Source: Stachybotrys elegans (lineage: Eukaryota > Ascomycota > Sordariomycetes > Hypocreales > Stachybotryaceae). Taken from it: 64,000 nt of DNA. Positions 1 through 11,844 of this stretch are shown here, piece after piece (the stretch's first letter is position 1; the number at the start of each line of letters is the position of its first letter). Where the stretch lies: assembly GCA_020746835.1 (NCBI GenBank), contig JAGPNK010000010.1, forward strand, positions 930,001 to 994,000, in the 5' to 3' direction. The notes under the pieces were generated by a model that was not told the DNA's origin, searched no databases, and saw nothing but the letters and a program-made list of their open reading frames with translations. The position numbers and the translations under genes were made by a program.

Positions 1-58
1 AACCCTTGCCCATGTCCCTATCGTCTTGTACCGCTATCCATATTCCGGTGTTGGCACA

Positions 59-1391
59 TTATGAATCCGCAACAAGGTTGGGAATGTCATCGACCTTCTT
101 GGTACCCTTCAGGATGTCATTGACGGCAGTAAAGAGAGGGTATTCCTTCTCCAAGCCCCTCGCCTTGAGGAAGCTGTTGACCTCAAATGCTGTCGAAGTA
201 CCCTGGAGCTTCTGTCCGTTGAGATCCTGCTCCTCAATCTCCTGGACCGACACGCCCTTCTGGACAGCCTTCTTGGCGCACTTAAAGTTACGACCGCCAG
301 AGCAAGACGTGATCAGATCGGCTACACCGGCCGAAGACTCGGTGAAGGTCTCAGTTCGAACCGTCTTACTGAAGAACTCCTTGCCAAACTTGACCATCTC
401 CATAAGACCCACGCGCATGATGGCGGCCTTGCCGTTGTCTCCCCAGCCCCGACCATCAACGAAGCCAGCAGCAAGGGCGACAATGTTCTTCAGGGCACCA
501 CCCAGAGATACACCAGCAACATCCGAAACCATCTGGACGTGGAAGTAAGGTCGGTGGAAGAGGGCACGGAAAGTGTCGTGGTCGAGAGGAGGGTACTCAG
601 GAGGAACAGCCGTCAGTTTCGTCTTGGATGTTCGTCCACGGGCATCCCGGTGCTGGAGTTCGGTGAGGGGCTCAAGACCACCAGCTCCGGGGTTGGGGCT
701 CCTTGTGCGGGGGGTAGGGTTCCTGCTGTTGTCCATGGGCGGAGGGTCGTAGGCAATGGTCGTCTCAGACCACTTCTCTTCGGCAATTTCGCTGGCAATA
801 TTGGCACCGCTGAGGGCACCGCAGTAGATACCCAGGCCATCGCCAATCCACTCGCTGAAGAGGCTCACGCCGTCATCGGTGACGTTGACGCCCTTGATGC
901 AGCTGATGCCACGAGCATAGGGGAGAATGTGGCCCCGCAGCTGCTCGCAGACCTTTCCGATGAACTGGTGAGGGAGGTTAAAGACGAGGATAGTGGAGTC
1001 TTTGACCGCATCCTGGAGGGAGGGGTTGGCGACGAGGTTCTTGGGCAGGGCGATGCCGGGCAGATACTTGACGTTCTCGTGGTGCTGGTTGATGATGGCG
1101 GTGAGCTTCTGGGGCTTGTCGCCGATGGAACAATCGTAATGCTTCGACTCCTCGGGAATCACGACATCCTCCTCATACACCCACATGTGAACCTCCTCCT
1201 CGAATATGTCCTTGTGCTCTCGAGTGTTCTCGGCAATGATCTTGGAAATGGTAGAACCCCTGAGGACACATTGGTTAGAGTGGATGGTCCTATAATGGCA
1301 GAGGGAAGCAGTGGATTTACCAGTTACCAGATCCAACCACCGTCACCTTGTGCTTCTTTTCGAAGCCGCCCAGGTGCGTAGCGCCATTCAT
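59..1391 (-). CDS. GPD1: Glycerol-3-phosphate dehydrogenase (NAD+), cytosolic type
   Basis: Reduces dihydroxyacetone phosphate to glycerol 3-phosphate with NADH, feeding glycerol (osmolyte) and glycerolipid synthesis. Proposed CDS is complement(59..1259, 1321..1391), about 424 residues. A 61-nt intron (donor GTAAAT, acceptor CAG) splits the nucleotide-binding motif: exon 1 encodes [20 protein letters not shown] and exon 2 continues [11 protein letters not shown], rebuilding the GxGNWG Rossmann motif. Further family marks are [18 protein letters not shown], the catalytic-lysine stretch [19 protein letters not shown] and [13 protein letters not shown] low-complexity insert rich in Pro, Ser and Arg sits before RTSKTKLT, as is common in ascomycete homologues. 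The start at 1391 is chosen because it restores the N-terminal motif; the upstream part of exon 2's frame is intronic. Identity is very secure; only the exact N-terminus is inferred. Confidence 0.95.
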
Positions 1392-2076
1392 CTTGTATAC
1401 GGGTGTGGTAGAGAAGTATCGTAGCTTTGAAACAGCTCGGAAGCTTGTCGAGGTAGTCCAGCAGCGCACGGAGAGACAACGGAGCATGGCAGAACGAAGA
1501 CACGCTGAGGGAGGGGCGACAATATCGTATTATGTAGTAGGTGCTCTAGCAGGTGCGGGTGGACAGAAAAAGCAGACCTCAGCTCATGACGCACTACCCA
1601 CCTCTGCTGTGGCGTGTGGCTGATGAAGGCATGCTTGCCGGATAGAGCTTAGACGGATGAGTCTGGTGGGGCTCAACATGGATTCATCCCTGCAACCAAA
1701 CAGAACGGACCGAGATGCGAGGTCAATCACATGCAAGCTTCTGAAGTCTGATGGTTCCAGTGGGTAAACAGGTGACGGAGATTGATCATGCTGAAACGGC
1801 ATCTCGGTATATTTTACACATGAAGCGAGGTTGCGCAGCTGCGATCACCAACCTCGGGTCGAAAGTCAATGGCGGGATTGAGTTACCTAGGTAGGGAGTG
1901 GCGCACAGCTAGGGCCGCCCAAAACGCAACATCAACAGGCACGGTATTTGCCCTGAAAATCATCAAATTACTGCCCAAGATAAGATAGGTAGTCAATTCC
2001 TAGCATGCGCCACAAATCCCTTCTTCCCAACATTCAACGGATGCATGCACAAAGTATGGCATGTGGACCCTCTGGC
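1392..2076. other. Intergenic: GPD1 5' flank and 3' flank of the next minus-strand gene
   Basis: About 0.7 kb without a convincing coding frame. It should contain the GPD1 promoter (transcription leftwards) and the terminator of the gene ending at 2077. I see no clear repeat, RNA gene or strong TATA element here. Confidence 0.6.
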
Positions 2077-3183
2077 CTATAGCAACGAAGCCTTTTCTTC
2101 ATCGCAGTAGCGCCCATATCTGTTGGGTCGCGTTCTGCTCTCTTCCTCCTCTTGCGTCCTCTCCCCATCCCCAAAGATGGGTTTAAATACGTTGTCGTAC
2201 AGCATCCAGGTCAGGTTGAATGCTACTGCCAGCAAGGTCGCCATCCACGGAGGGTAATTGGCCTTCTTTCCAACGAGGAATACCAGAGGCGCAATGAGCA
2301 GGAATGGTATCAGCATCGCCAGCAAGAACAAGTACTTGCCCACCTGTTGCCAGCAGGTGGTAGGCTTGTACGGCGTCAGGGATTGCAGGTACAGCTGATA
2401 CTCTTCCGGGATATCGTGTTCACGCGCTCCATCCGTAATCAGCTTCAAGTACCGTGGGCTCGCTTGCGCGTAGTCGGGAGCGGGCCGGACCGGTCGGGTC
2501 ACGAAGCGATACCACCACTTGTCCTTGCGAGGATCATCCGGCTCGTCCGTGTTGGGCAGGTATGGCGCGAAGAGCGTCCTCGCGAAGAAAGGTTTCGGCA
2601 GCTCGGGGAACGGCGGCTTCTCGGGCGTCGCAAAGCGAGGCGGGATCGGGATACATGGAACCACCACCTCTTTGTAGCTGGACCCGCCGCCCTCGGTCCG
2701 GATGATGGTATCATAATCTTCCGAGGTCACTTCGTAGACGACGCCGACGAGGCCTCCGTTCCAGTCCGAGACATTCTGATCGTGGTGGGGCGGCTCGAAC
2801 GGAGGGATCTTGGGAGGTTGGCCAGGAATCGGCAGCTTCGGCTTCTCGGGAAGCTTTCTGAATGCAACGTTGGCGAAGCAGGGCTCCCAGTATGGCAGCC
2901 CGGGCAGGTCAAAAGTCAGCCGCAGCGTAGGCACCGTGACGTTGACCTGCGATAGCGGTCGGATGCCTCGGTGGCCCAGAAATGTCTCGGCCGAGAGGTT
3001 GGAGCCATAGGCAAGATAGAGGCGCGTGGACGAATGGGGCGCATCGCCATCCTGCGCTTGCGCGAGTCGTTCCGGCGATGTCTGTGGAATGGCGGCAATA
3101 GGAGCGTGAGGCCGCGGCTTTTGCCACCGGTCAGCGACGTTCCGCCTAATGGCGGCGACGCTGCAAGCTTTGGGTTCTGACAT
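2077..3183 (-). CDS. Gamma-glutamylcyclotransferase-like protein with C-terminal membrane segments
   Basis: Single-exon frame of 368 residues. Residues about 54-230 carry the gamma-glutamylcyclotransferase (AIG2/GGCT) fold signature: LYLAYGSNLSAETFLG is the substrate-binding YGSNL loop, GLVGVVYEVTSEDYDTIIRTE has the spacing expected for the catalytic Glu, followed by GGGSSYKEV. GGCT enzymes release 5-oxoproline from gamma-glutamyl peptides such as glutathione derivatives. Unusual for GGCT, residues about 285-345 are strongly hydrophobic (YLFLLAMLIPFLLIAPLVFL and MATLLAVAFNLTWMLY), giving two predicted transmembrane segments, then an acidic/basic tail. The enzyme would thus be membrane-anchored; that is inference. 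The first 45 residues are basic and proline-rich. Convergent or cluster partners are not evident; the upstream neighbour is divergent. Confidence 0.85.
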   Translation of the reverse strand: MSEPKACSVAAIRRNVADRWQKPRPHAPIAAIPQTSPERLAQAQDGDAPHSSTRLYLAYGSNLSAETFLGHRGIRPLSQVNVTVPTLRLTFDLPGLPYWEPCFANVAFRKLPEKPKLPIPGQPPKIPPFEPPHHDQNVSDWNGGLVGVVYEVTSEDYDTIIRTEGGGSSYKEVVVPCIPIPPRFATPEKPPFPELPKPFFARTLFAPYLPNTDEPDDPRKDKWWYRFVTRPVRPAPDYAQASPRYLKLITDGAREHDIPEEYQLYLQSLTPYKPTTCWQQVGKYLFLLAMLIPFLLIAPLVFLVGKKANYPPWMATLLAVAFNLTWMLYDNVFKPIFGDGERTQEEEESRTRPNRYGRYCDEEKASLL

Positions 3184-4187
3184 GGCGCGCTGTCCTTGCC
3201 AAAAGTGTATTACCGCCGGGAAACTGTATTTCGATGAAAGAGTGCGTTATGAGGATGGAAAGAGGAGCACGGGCGGATTTGAGGGCTTATCTACCGAGTT
3301 GAAAAGGTGATGACGATAACGAAAGTCGATCCGTTGATGCGGAGTTGGTAATAAATGCCCGACAAGTCCGATGCGACTCCGACGACCCGATGAATAATTA
3401 TCGTTTTTCTGCAGGGTTGAATCCCGCTTCGCCTTAGACCACAAGCTGAGAAATCATAAAGATTCTGCTTGTTAAGCGGTTCACGTTGCCTCCCTATAGG
3501 GCGCGATTTGTACAATTAGATACTGGTGACTGACGCAAATTGACTTGCCAGGTCCTCTGGCAGCACCCTGCCAGTATTGGAGCCTTTCTGTATCAATGCT
3601 AACGCACAAAGCGATTGTATTACAAGCACTTCGAATCTGGAGAGTGCATGGGGAACTCCGACTTGGATGAATCTTTACATTTTTAGGGCCAGCTGTTTTA
3701 ATTCGAAGCCTGCACCTACTACAGTCACATCACTGAAGATGCACATTCGAGTTCACTCAGCATGGCTGCAAGCATAGGATTAATCTTCACGGGCTCCAAA
3801 CAGCACGTTCCAGATGTAAAGAGCTGGCCAGAAACCTTGGCCCTTTTCTTTTCTTTTTCTCTCTCTTTTGATTCATTGTGCATCTGAACCTCGCGCGGGC
3901 TCTTGTGTGTTAGGTGCCAAAACAATGGAATGGCTTGTTCCTGCGCCTGGGAGGGAAGGAGCACCCGGGCTCCTTCCTTCTTGTCAACAGCAAACAGCAG
4001 ACAAAATTTCTGGCGCCTGACCATTCCCTTCCCCAGTTCTTCTTCGGAGGCAAACGGAAGTCGATTCTATTTCCAGTCAATTCTGCACCTTTGTAGCGGC
4101 AACATCGAGATATTTGAGCACGAAGTTGGCTTCTAGGAGCATCGACCCATATCCCATCTACTCCAGAGCACAGTCGCTACTTCCGGT
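3184..4187. promoter_or_regulatory. Divergent intergenic region (about 1.0 kb)
   Basis: Lies between two genes transcribed away from each other, so it should hold both promoters. The part next to 4188 has pyrimidine-rich runs (for example 3843-3870) typical of fungal core promoters. No coding frame with protein-like composition and no repeat was found. Confidence 0.5.
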
Positions 4188-6928
4188 ATGGCACCTCGCG
4201 GTGGACGTCGAGGAAACCAGCCAGGCAACGGCATCACACGGCACACCAATCCCTCAGGTCGACCCCGCCGTTCTACGACACTTGGGAAGCTGGATACCTC
4301 GCCCTCCAGTCCTCACCATGGTTCTTCAAGCTCGGGATTTGAGGACTTTGAAGTCGAACGAACGCATTCTGCCACCAAAAATACGTCGCGAACCAAGATC
4401 AGTGGCAAACGACCAGATCAAGACCCGGAGAAGGCGATGGATTCCATCAGTTTGGACTCACGAAACCCCAGTCCTTCCAGAAGGTCATTACGATCGGAGT
4501 CTGGCGGTTACACCTGGTCCGAGACCGGCTCACAGACCCGTCGCAGTACTCCTGTCCGTGCTGGTGAGGTTCCAGACAGCATATGGGAGCTTGGCAGCGA
4601 CGACGAGGATGGCAATGATGACGATACTGCAATCCCCCAGTTTTCTAGTCCTGGCCCGGAAATGAGCAAGCTTCCAGACACTGCCCCCTTGCCTGCCGCC
4701 TCAATACCCATGACCCAACCCCAGATTGACTTCTCCGAAACAGCTTCCACGATTCATCGAAGCTCCCCGTTTGATCCGGATGGCATACCCCACGAAGGCT
4801 GGGATTTTTTTGCCAAATCATCAACAGGCAGGCAATCTACAGTCCCCGCCAGCGACGGACAGCTTGATGACACGATGCCATTGCACTCGACTCACTTCCC
4901 CCTCGACGAACTGTCTAATGCCACACATGAGGATGCAGCCGCGGACGAACCGACTTCTCAATTTCACAAAGCGTCTAGCAGTCATCAAGTCAGGCAAGAT
5001 GCAGGAGCTGCGTTACGAGCACCAGGCAGCGATGAAAAGAGTAGAAAACGAAAGCAACGTGCCAAAACACCACTGGAGTTTAACGAAGCCACACAAGAGA
5101 TCACTGATGCCTCGCGATCTAAAAGGCATGCCGGCCCCCAGCAGGTACTACAAGACTCACCTGAGCCCGTCAAATCAGCCCCTAAGCCGCGGCGCAAACA
5201 GCCTCCCAGGAAGGCAGCTCAAAAGAAGAATAAGAGAGGGCAAGCCACGACTAAGAAGGGAGCAAAGCCACCATCTAAGCCTAGTGGTGGTGAGATGATG
5301 AAAGCCTTGGATCTTGAGCAGGCGCCAATAGAAAAAGATACCGAGAAGCCTGCACAGGTTGCAACAGTTCCTGAGCTCACGGCAACCGCAGTGTCCGTAT
5401 CCCAAGTGCCAGCGTCGCCGCATGGTCATGACCAGAGGGCCCAATCGCCAGGAGATGGAGGAAAATCTGAGCCGAAGCCAGCTGAGGCCATCACTGTGTC
5501 CAGTGACACCGAAGATTGGCTGGATACAGTCAGCCTGGGCTCTAGAGTACTAGTGGGCATGTCTAGGGGGCAAGAGTCTCATGCGCCACCAGTATGCGAG
5601 TCTGCAGTAACCACCAACCCCCATCCTGATGTATTTAACTGCGTGTCTCTGTCGACAAAGAATCGGCAGCCAGTGGTCGATCGGGAAAATCCAGGCGATC
5701 AATCAGGTCAGATTGTGAAAAGTGCCCTCCAAGCCGAGATACAGGGAGGTATGGGACAAGTTTCAAGCGGTACTGAGCTGACCGAATATGCCGGGCAAGA
5801 CAAACCTCCCCAAAACAGCGGCATATCAGGGTGGAGAGAGCCGCTGGAGTCAATGCCGCCTAAGACAACTGTTTCACGCACACACTTACCTCCCTCCCCA
5901 TCTCATCCAGTATCCGGGATCGACACGACTTTCCCATTCAAGCCCAAGGCCGCTCAGGAAGAATCGAGACATGCCAAGCAACCTCTACCAGTTTCCCGAT
6001 TCAGGCGAGTCAGCATTGGAGAAAACGGGAGTCCTCTTCACGTTGAGCCACGGGATGGTTCCGCCCCGAGGGCGGGTACTGAGTCTCAGCCCCAAGGACG
6101 GCTGATAGGGGAAGGCTTGAGCCTTCGAGTTCAAGACAAGCCCCGATATTCATTCAAGCGACGTACAATCTCGATTCGAAACGTCCCAGCCATGCCAGAT
6201 AGTGTGATTGAGACACCAGACATGGAGGCCTCTCAGAAAGCGACGGTTGTACCTATTGCCCAGGAGGCCGCCGCCAAGCAGGACCCGGCGATTGACAGGT
6301 TCGAGGAGCTGTGTCGGCCAAGCCATCCTACGCCGCCCGAAATCGATATATCCGGTCGCAACGAACATCTTCGGACTCGCATACTGGAAGGCCTTCAACG
6401 AGTTGATGACACAGGCGTCGAGAATAATGACCTACAGAATATGCATGGGACCTCGAGTAATGATGGTCGACTATTTGCTTCAAAGAGCGAACCAAAGGCC
6501 ACTCTTGGCCGCCAGCTGCATCATCTAATCGATGTGAGTCTGCTGTGTACGAATACGAGCGCAGCTAACAGTCATGCCAGAAACTAGTCGTTCATCTCCA
6601 TTCCAAAAAAGCTGCTCTTCTCCAAGTCACGACAGATTACCATCAACAAACCGGAAGTTGTGTTGACAGGATTCAGCGTCGGTTCGTCAAGGAGCGCGAG
6701 TCACTGACCCGATACAGTGAAACAAATACCAGCCATTTCGAGAGCCATGTACAGGCAGCGAGAAAGATGGTCAAGGAAAGCAGGCATGACCGCCGGCGGC
6801 TGGTGGCGGATCTAGAGAAGGTTTTGACACAAAAGACGGAGTCTCACAGCGAGTCGCGCTACCGTCTTCAACAAATTGAACGGCACGTGGTGGATAAGTA
6901 TGGTATTGAGATGAGGGAGACTGTATAG
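4188..6928 (+). CDS. Hypothetical large disordered protein with C-terminal coiled coil
   Basis: Proposed CDS join(4188..6533, 6581..6928), 897 residues. The first exon is 782 codons of Ser/Pro/Lys/Glu-rich, largely disordered sequence, with a very basic patch around residues 325-365 (KPRRKQPPRKAAQKKNKR and further Lys runs) that could bind nucleic acid or serve as nuclear signal. A 47-nt intron (GTGAGT..CCAG, phase 0) joins LHHLID to KLVVHLHSKK; without splicing the frame ends soon after in the intron. The second exon (115 residues) is charged and heptad-like (RRFVKERESLTRY, RRRLVADLEKVL, RYRLQQIERHVVDKYG), a likely coiled coil. The C-terminal layout, basic disorder followed by helix, suggests a chromosomal or kinetochore/meiotic scaffold, but I recognise no domain and assign no function. 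Confidence 0.8.
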
Positions 6929-7744
6929 TGATATCTGGAGCGATTCGCAATTCGTCTTAGCAGTTGGCAATGGCGGGCATACGTCGAACATGTCTGTTGG
7001 GGGTAGAGATCGCATGTGTGGAATTTGCTTGGGACGTAAGGAGAGAGATGGGATGTTTCAATTTGCTGATGTAAGAAGCCTAATAATTGACGGGGGCCGC
7101 TTCCCGCACTATCCCGTACAGTGACAGATGGTTGACAAACATCAGGGCACGGTAGTAATTGAGCCGGGGGGTTGACGATCAGGGCTTCGTGCTCGTAGGG
7201 TTCGCGGGGATATGAGATAGGGTTGGCGGCCGATCCAATGAGAAGGCCAGACGCACGATGACAAGCTCGTGCATCGCAGGCTAAGCATGTGGTACACTGA
7301 CAGTTCGGGTGGCGCAGGCGTCTAACGATGATGACTTCACGATGGTGACGTAGTCGGCCATGTTGTTTTAGTGAGGGGCGGCCGGCCCCCACACCTGGTC
7401 GCTGACCAGCGCACAGCACCTGAAGCATGCATACCCCGGGCATTAGTAGGCTATGACTCAAGTACCGCCATTTGGAGTTCGAGGTGCTGACACGGGTCAC
7501 GGAAGGGAGGTGTCTTGGGTCCGACTTGTTAGTATTCGTGGGCCAAGGGCTTGGGAGAAGAACGGGCATACATATCACCCATCCTCCCTGTTTGCCTTTC
7601 TCTTCTTTCTCACTTCATACTACGACGAGATTTTTCTACACCAATATCCTATATATATACCCTTCTACCTTTCTCTTTGCTTTTTCTGGCCAGGTCTTGC
7701 TTCTTACCTGGTGGTGATTTTGGATCCCGTCACGAACCGTCATC
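6929..7744. other. Intergenic: promoter/5' leader of the protease gene
   Basis: About 0.8 kb. The last 150 bases are pyrimidine-rich (around 7590-7690) and end just before the proposed ATG at 7745. No convincing coding frame on either strand. Confidence 0.5.
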
Positions 7745-10139
7745 ATGACTTACAACAACGAGACGCTCGTCGACTCGGCGCCGAGGTACGTGCATAGTTC
7801 GTCTCAGGCCGTTGGAACATGCATATCTATGCTGTTCTGAATTTTTTTTTCTTTTTCTTTCTGTCTGTTTCGTCCTTTTCCTTCCGTCGCTGCCTCGCGG
7901 CCGTATCATTCGCACCGAAGACCACCGTCATCGTGAAGGGAGAAAAAGGTGGCCGTCGTGGCGCTTCCATTCTTCCACATTTTCCCCGTCAGCTCTTGGT
8001 GGCTGAATACCTGTCGCAGCTGCTGACGACTTGGGGCCGAGCCACCATTTCTCATGCAGGAGCTACTGCAGATTCCTAGCAGAGCTGGAGCTCACAGGCG
8101 CTAAACCCAAAATACCATTGTTGAAGGGCACCAAGTGCTGCACTCAGCCTACCGGTAGCTTTGGGGGCCCGAGAACTGCCCCTCCCCCTCTATTTTTTGC
8201 TGCCAATTTTTTTCCTCTTCATCCTCAGCTCACCTCAGCCGCTGCTTCACCTTTTTCTCACCTTTTGCTTTGCTCGGTCTTCTTTCGCTTTCCCCGCTTC
8301 CCTGCCGTTCCGAGTTGGTTCTGTCGGAGTAGGGAGACCGTGGGCGCTGTGGCTTTTTTTCTTCTCCTCTTCTTCCTTTCATCCCGGCCCTGTCTAGGGA
8401 ATCATCGGTTGTGCCCGAGGGATTGTCGGCCAATTGATCGTTGTGCATTCATCGTTGTCGAATCACAATACCGCTTTCAATAGGTACGCTCTGTTGAGTT
8501 GGGTGGCATGCAAGTACAGCGCAGTGGCACCTGACAGCATTTTGCATGCCTAATCTCTTCACTTTGCTCTCACATCCATCCTCGCTGCCTGCCCAACTTA
8601 AGTGCGCCCATGGCAGCTTCCTTCCATTCGTCCTCTTTCCCCCACTTGTAGGCTGTGTCATGCTGCCGCAAATTCTTGTTCATTCTGTTCCCTGATCGAT
8701 GTTCTCATCTTCCCGTCATTTTCTCTGACTTCGTCTGCACATCTGCGTTCCACCTACTTCTCCCGTGTCGTGCATCTTGTCTTGTCCGTTTCGACTTGAG
8801 CCTGGTCTGATCTCATCTGATCTCGTCTGATTCTCACCCTGCCCCGCTTTGGTCGCTGCCTCGGCCACTCAATTCTTTCTCAACGCCTACGGACAGCGCC
8901 AAGTGGACTCGCTGAACGAGACTGACTGGCCAAACTTTGCCGAACATTGACTTACATTTTGCCTGTTTCACCAGCCGCCTGCACGCCCTTCCCTTCATTC
9001 GCCCGCGACGGAAACTCAGTGCCGACTCCCGCATAGACTCCAGTGCCTCATCCCGAACAAGTGCCGATTCCTGTTCAGCCGCCGACTCGACCCTATCATC
9101 CCTCTCCCTCCCCTCTAGTACCGAAGCGCCCAGCGACGACTCCTCCAGCTATCGTTCCTCCTCGTCCTCCAAAGACAAGGATAGCATACGCAGAAAGGAC
9201 AAGAAGAAGAAGAAGAAGAAGAAGAAGAGGACGGAGAAGGACAGCTCGGCCGACGGCAAAAGGATCAAGATGCCATTCCGTGAGCGCATGGCTCGTCGCT
9301 TCGGCGATACGGTGCGTCATCTCCTCACCAAGCCGGACCCTTGATCATCGACACCTTGGAGTTTCGGTTGATCTCTCTTGGCGCACTGCTGACAGTTCCC
9401 CAGCTTTCTCCCGAGAAGGCTTACCTCAGCTACTACGACGTCCTCTTGACCGTCGAAGACATCAAGAGCCTCAAGCACGATTGGTTGACCGATAACAACA
9501 TTGCTTTTTGGGAGGAGTATCTGGAGCGCGAGACCCTCGTGCGCTACCCTCAAGCCCGTATCGTCCTCCTGCGGCCTAGCATGACTTTCCTTCTCATGAA
9601 GGAGCCCGATATGAGCCAGGTCGCGACCGCTCTGCCCGACTTTTCCAAAGTCACCCACGTTTTCCTACCCATCAACGACAACCGCAACGTTGGCGTGGCA
9701 GAGGGTGGAAGTCACTGGTCCCTTCTGCTCGTCTCCGCTCTCGATGGCGTGTCTTTCCACTACGACTCTCTCGGTGGCGCCAACTACGCCGAAGCCAACC
9801 TTGCCAGCCGCAAGATGGCTGAGATCTTGCGCCGCCCCCTCCGCTTTGTGAACCTCGAGGATTGCCCCCAACAAGAGAACGGCAGCGATTGCGGTGTATT
9901 CGTCTGTCTTCTTATGCGCCACCTGCTGGTCAAGCGACTCCTCAACGCCCACGCACGAGAAAAGGTGTCGATGAGCATGGCTGGCAAGATGGTTGATAGC
10001 AACGGCGGTCGGAAAGAAATGCTCCGTATCATTGAGAATCTGCGCAAGGAAGGCGAGCGCCGCCGGTCGTAAGTCTCCCCCACCCTCCCTCAATCCCGTC
10101 ATTTGCAGATGGCTGACACGGAAGAAGGAGAAGCGCTAG
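7745..10139 (+). CDS. den1: NEDD8/SUMO-specific cysteine protease (DEN1/SENP8-like, Ulp1 family C48)
   Basis: Proposed CDS join(7745..7785, 8975..9311, 9404..10068, 10109..10139), 357 residues; every junction preserves frame. The catalytic core (exon 3) shows WLTDNNIAFWEEYL, then the triad: His in GGSHWSLLL, Asp in FHYDSLGG, the oxyanion Gln and Cys in CPQQENGSDCGVFVC. Size and the short SENP8-like insert pattern favour a deneddylase over Ulp1/Ulp2. Exon 2 encodes a Ser-rich region with a run of nine Lys (AAG)9 and ends GDT, joined to LSPEKAYLSYYD. Exon 1 (MTYNNETLVDSAP) is inferred from an ATG followed by a GTACGT donor; it implies a 1,189-nt intron, very long for this genome. Alternatively translation begins within exon 2's frame. 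The last 40-nt intron (GTAAGT..TGCAG) is also short; unspliced, the protein stops at 10072. Confidence 0.85.
9201..9227 (+). repeat. (AAG)9 microsatellite coding poly-Lys
   Basis: Nine perfect AAG triplets inside the protease exon 2, translated as a Lys run between DKD-rich and RTEKD segments. Likely length-variable between strains and a possible nuclear or nucleolar targeting patch. Confidence 0.9.
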
Positions 10140-10218
10140 CCCATTTACTTCCAAGACGCCACCGCGGATCGAATAGAGGTCGGCTCGCTATTGTTCTTGC
10201 AAGCGGTTTGTGGAGCTG

Positions 10219-10527
10219 ATGCAGAAGGCCATGCAGACCTTGACAAGCGAGGAGGAAGACGAAATAATGAAGTACAGCCTCGCCTTGAGCAAGCCCCCCA
10301 CCCGAAGGTCTGCACGGATCAGCAATCAATCGAGCCCATCCCCTGCGAGCAGCAGCAGTGGTCGCGGAGGTATAATAAAGCCTGCCAGACGAATGATGCG
10401 GAATAGCGAATCGCCCACAGCCCAGGTCAAAGCCAGGAAAGCGAAAGGCGCTATTACCAGGACAGCCCGTTCAGCCTCCAGCGCCGCCAGACTTGAGAGA
10501 GCGCACAGCAAGGACGTGTCTCCTTAG
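10219..10527 (+). CDS. Small basic protein, or unassigned 3' exon
   Basis: Open frame of 102 codons from ATG 10219 (MQKAMQTLTSEEEDEIMKY..) to TAG. Composition is protein-like: an acidic helix, then Ser/Arg-rich basic tail with KPPTRRSARIS. The frame is open upstream to 10177, reading RFVELMQKAMQ, so it could also be a terminal exon of a spliced gene, possibly of the protease just upstream; I could not find an acceptor that joins it convincingly. No family recognised. Confidence 0.35.
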   Translation: MQKAMQTLTSEEEDEIMKYSLALSKPPTRRSARISNQSSPSPASSSSGRGGIIKPARRMMRNSESPTAQVKARKAKGAITRTARSASSAARLERAHSKDVSP

Positions 10528-11329
10528 AGGATCATCTTGGCCAAACTCACCACCGATGGGGGCATGAGTCAACATCGCAGGCCCCGACGGATCATTCCAT
10601 GCTTCGCACAGTCTCGACACCTTCGAACGTCTTCCATCATCCGGATTTTATGTCTTATACCTTGAGAGCGTTTTTGTGCATTATTTTTTTTATTTCTTCT
10701 TCTCTTTCCTCTTCTGATTTCCTCTTTATCTGTACGGAATGGCAGGCGTTGGATACGAGCGGAATGGCTTATGACATCTCTTCAGAAATGCACAGATGGA
10801 CGACGCGTTACCATGGCAAATTTACAAGCCCCCACAGGCTGTGCGGTGGTCTCTGCATCGTCAGAGTTCGGAGGGGGTTGAGGAATAAGGAGGCTTAAGT
10901 GATAATTGACACAGGCCTAATGCAGCCGTTGGCCATTGACAGAGGTTCAGGTCGGAAAACGGGGGCAGAACATAAGTACAGGCATACAGTATAGCACGTT
11001 GAGCGGAATCGACTAAGATCACCTTACGCCTTGGGCTTTGCCTTGAGACCAACCGGCTTACGCTGCCAACATCCTGCACCGCCAGTCATGTCATATCTTT
11101 GTCTTGTCCGCGTGTATGCGGGTGGGCTGTCATGACTCGGTCGTCGATTTTTTTTTTCTTGTTACTCTTGGCATCTTGCGTAAGGTCAACGCTGACGGGA
11201 CGGAGTCGAGCCGGAGGGGAAAAGGTGAAGCAAAAAGCAGAAATGAACAGAGCCCACCCACCAGAAAGGCCTGTTTCTGACAGTCGCATCAAGGATGAGG
11301 CCTCTTGGGGCCCTAGCTCCCTATTCTGT
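10528..11329. other. Intergenic, left border of the accessory island
   Basis: About 0.8 kb with T-rich runs (for example 10680-10720 and 11147-11160). No coding frame that I would support. Similarity to copy 2 becomes visible only from about 11330. Confidence 0.5.
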
Positions 11330-11714
11330 TTGCGCCGACCCTGACTTATTGCTTCTTCTGCTCTCCGTTGTCCTGTGCCGCAGCATCCATGTTTGCTTTT
11401 CCCTCTGCCTCTTCCCAAGACGAATGGCCCTGAAGGATGTCAGCTTGCCGACTATGTTCTACACCACGACTATGAGCCTCAGAAGATCGGACCAGAGTCT
11501 ATTGGCAATCAACCCCCTCCCCGGCTTACCAGAACAAGGCGACATGCGCTGGCAGCAGGGATAACATGTTATCCTTGCGCTGCGCACCCGCACCACGCCT
11601 GGATGCCGTCCCCCCTGCTCATCGAGCCGCCGAGCCGTCTCTAGAACTGCTTGAGGGTTGCCTGCACAGGAATGGACAACAACGTTGGTCCACAGCTGTC
11701 ACTGATCGGAGTTG

Positions 11715-11723
11715 TATATAAAA
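11715..11723 (+). promoter_or_regulatory. TATA box of small gene at 11845
   Basis: TATATAAAA, 122-130 bp upstream of the ATG, followed by a pyrimidine-rich leader (CTTCTCTCCTCTTCCCC). The same TATA-plus-leader arrangement is present in the copy at 21818, whose coding region is gone. Confidence 0.7.
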
Positions 11724-11844
11724 GGGGCCGTATGGACGGGCGTTGGGTTTCTTTCTGCACCCATATCTCCCAAGCTTCTCTCCTCTTCCCCTTTTTCTGC
11801 ATCAGACTCAGCTGAACGCTCTCCTACCCAAACTCAAGAACACA

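Noticed and set aside
539..1381. 280-codon open frame opposite GPD1
   Set aside because: A shadow of the GPD1 coding strand with no family features.
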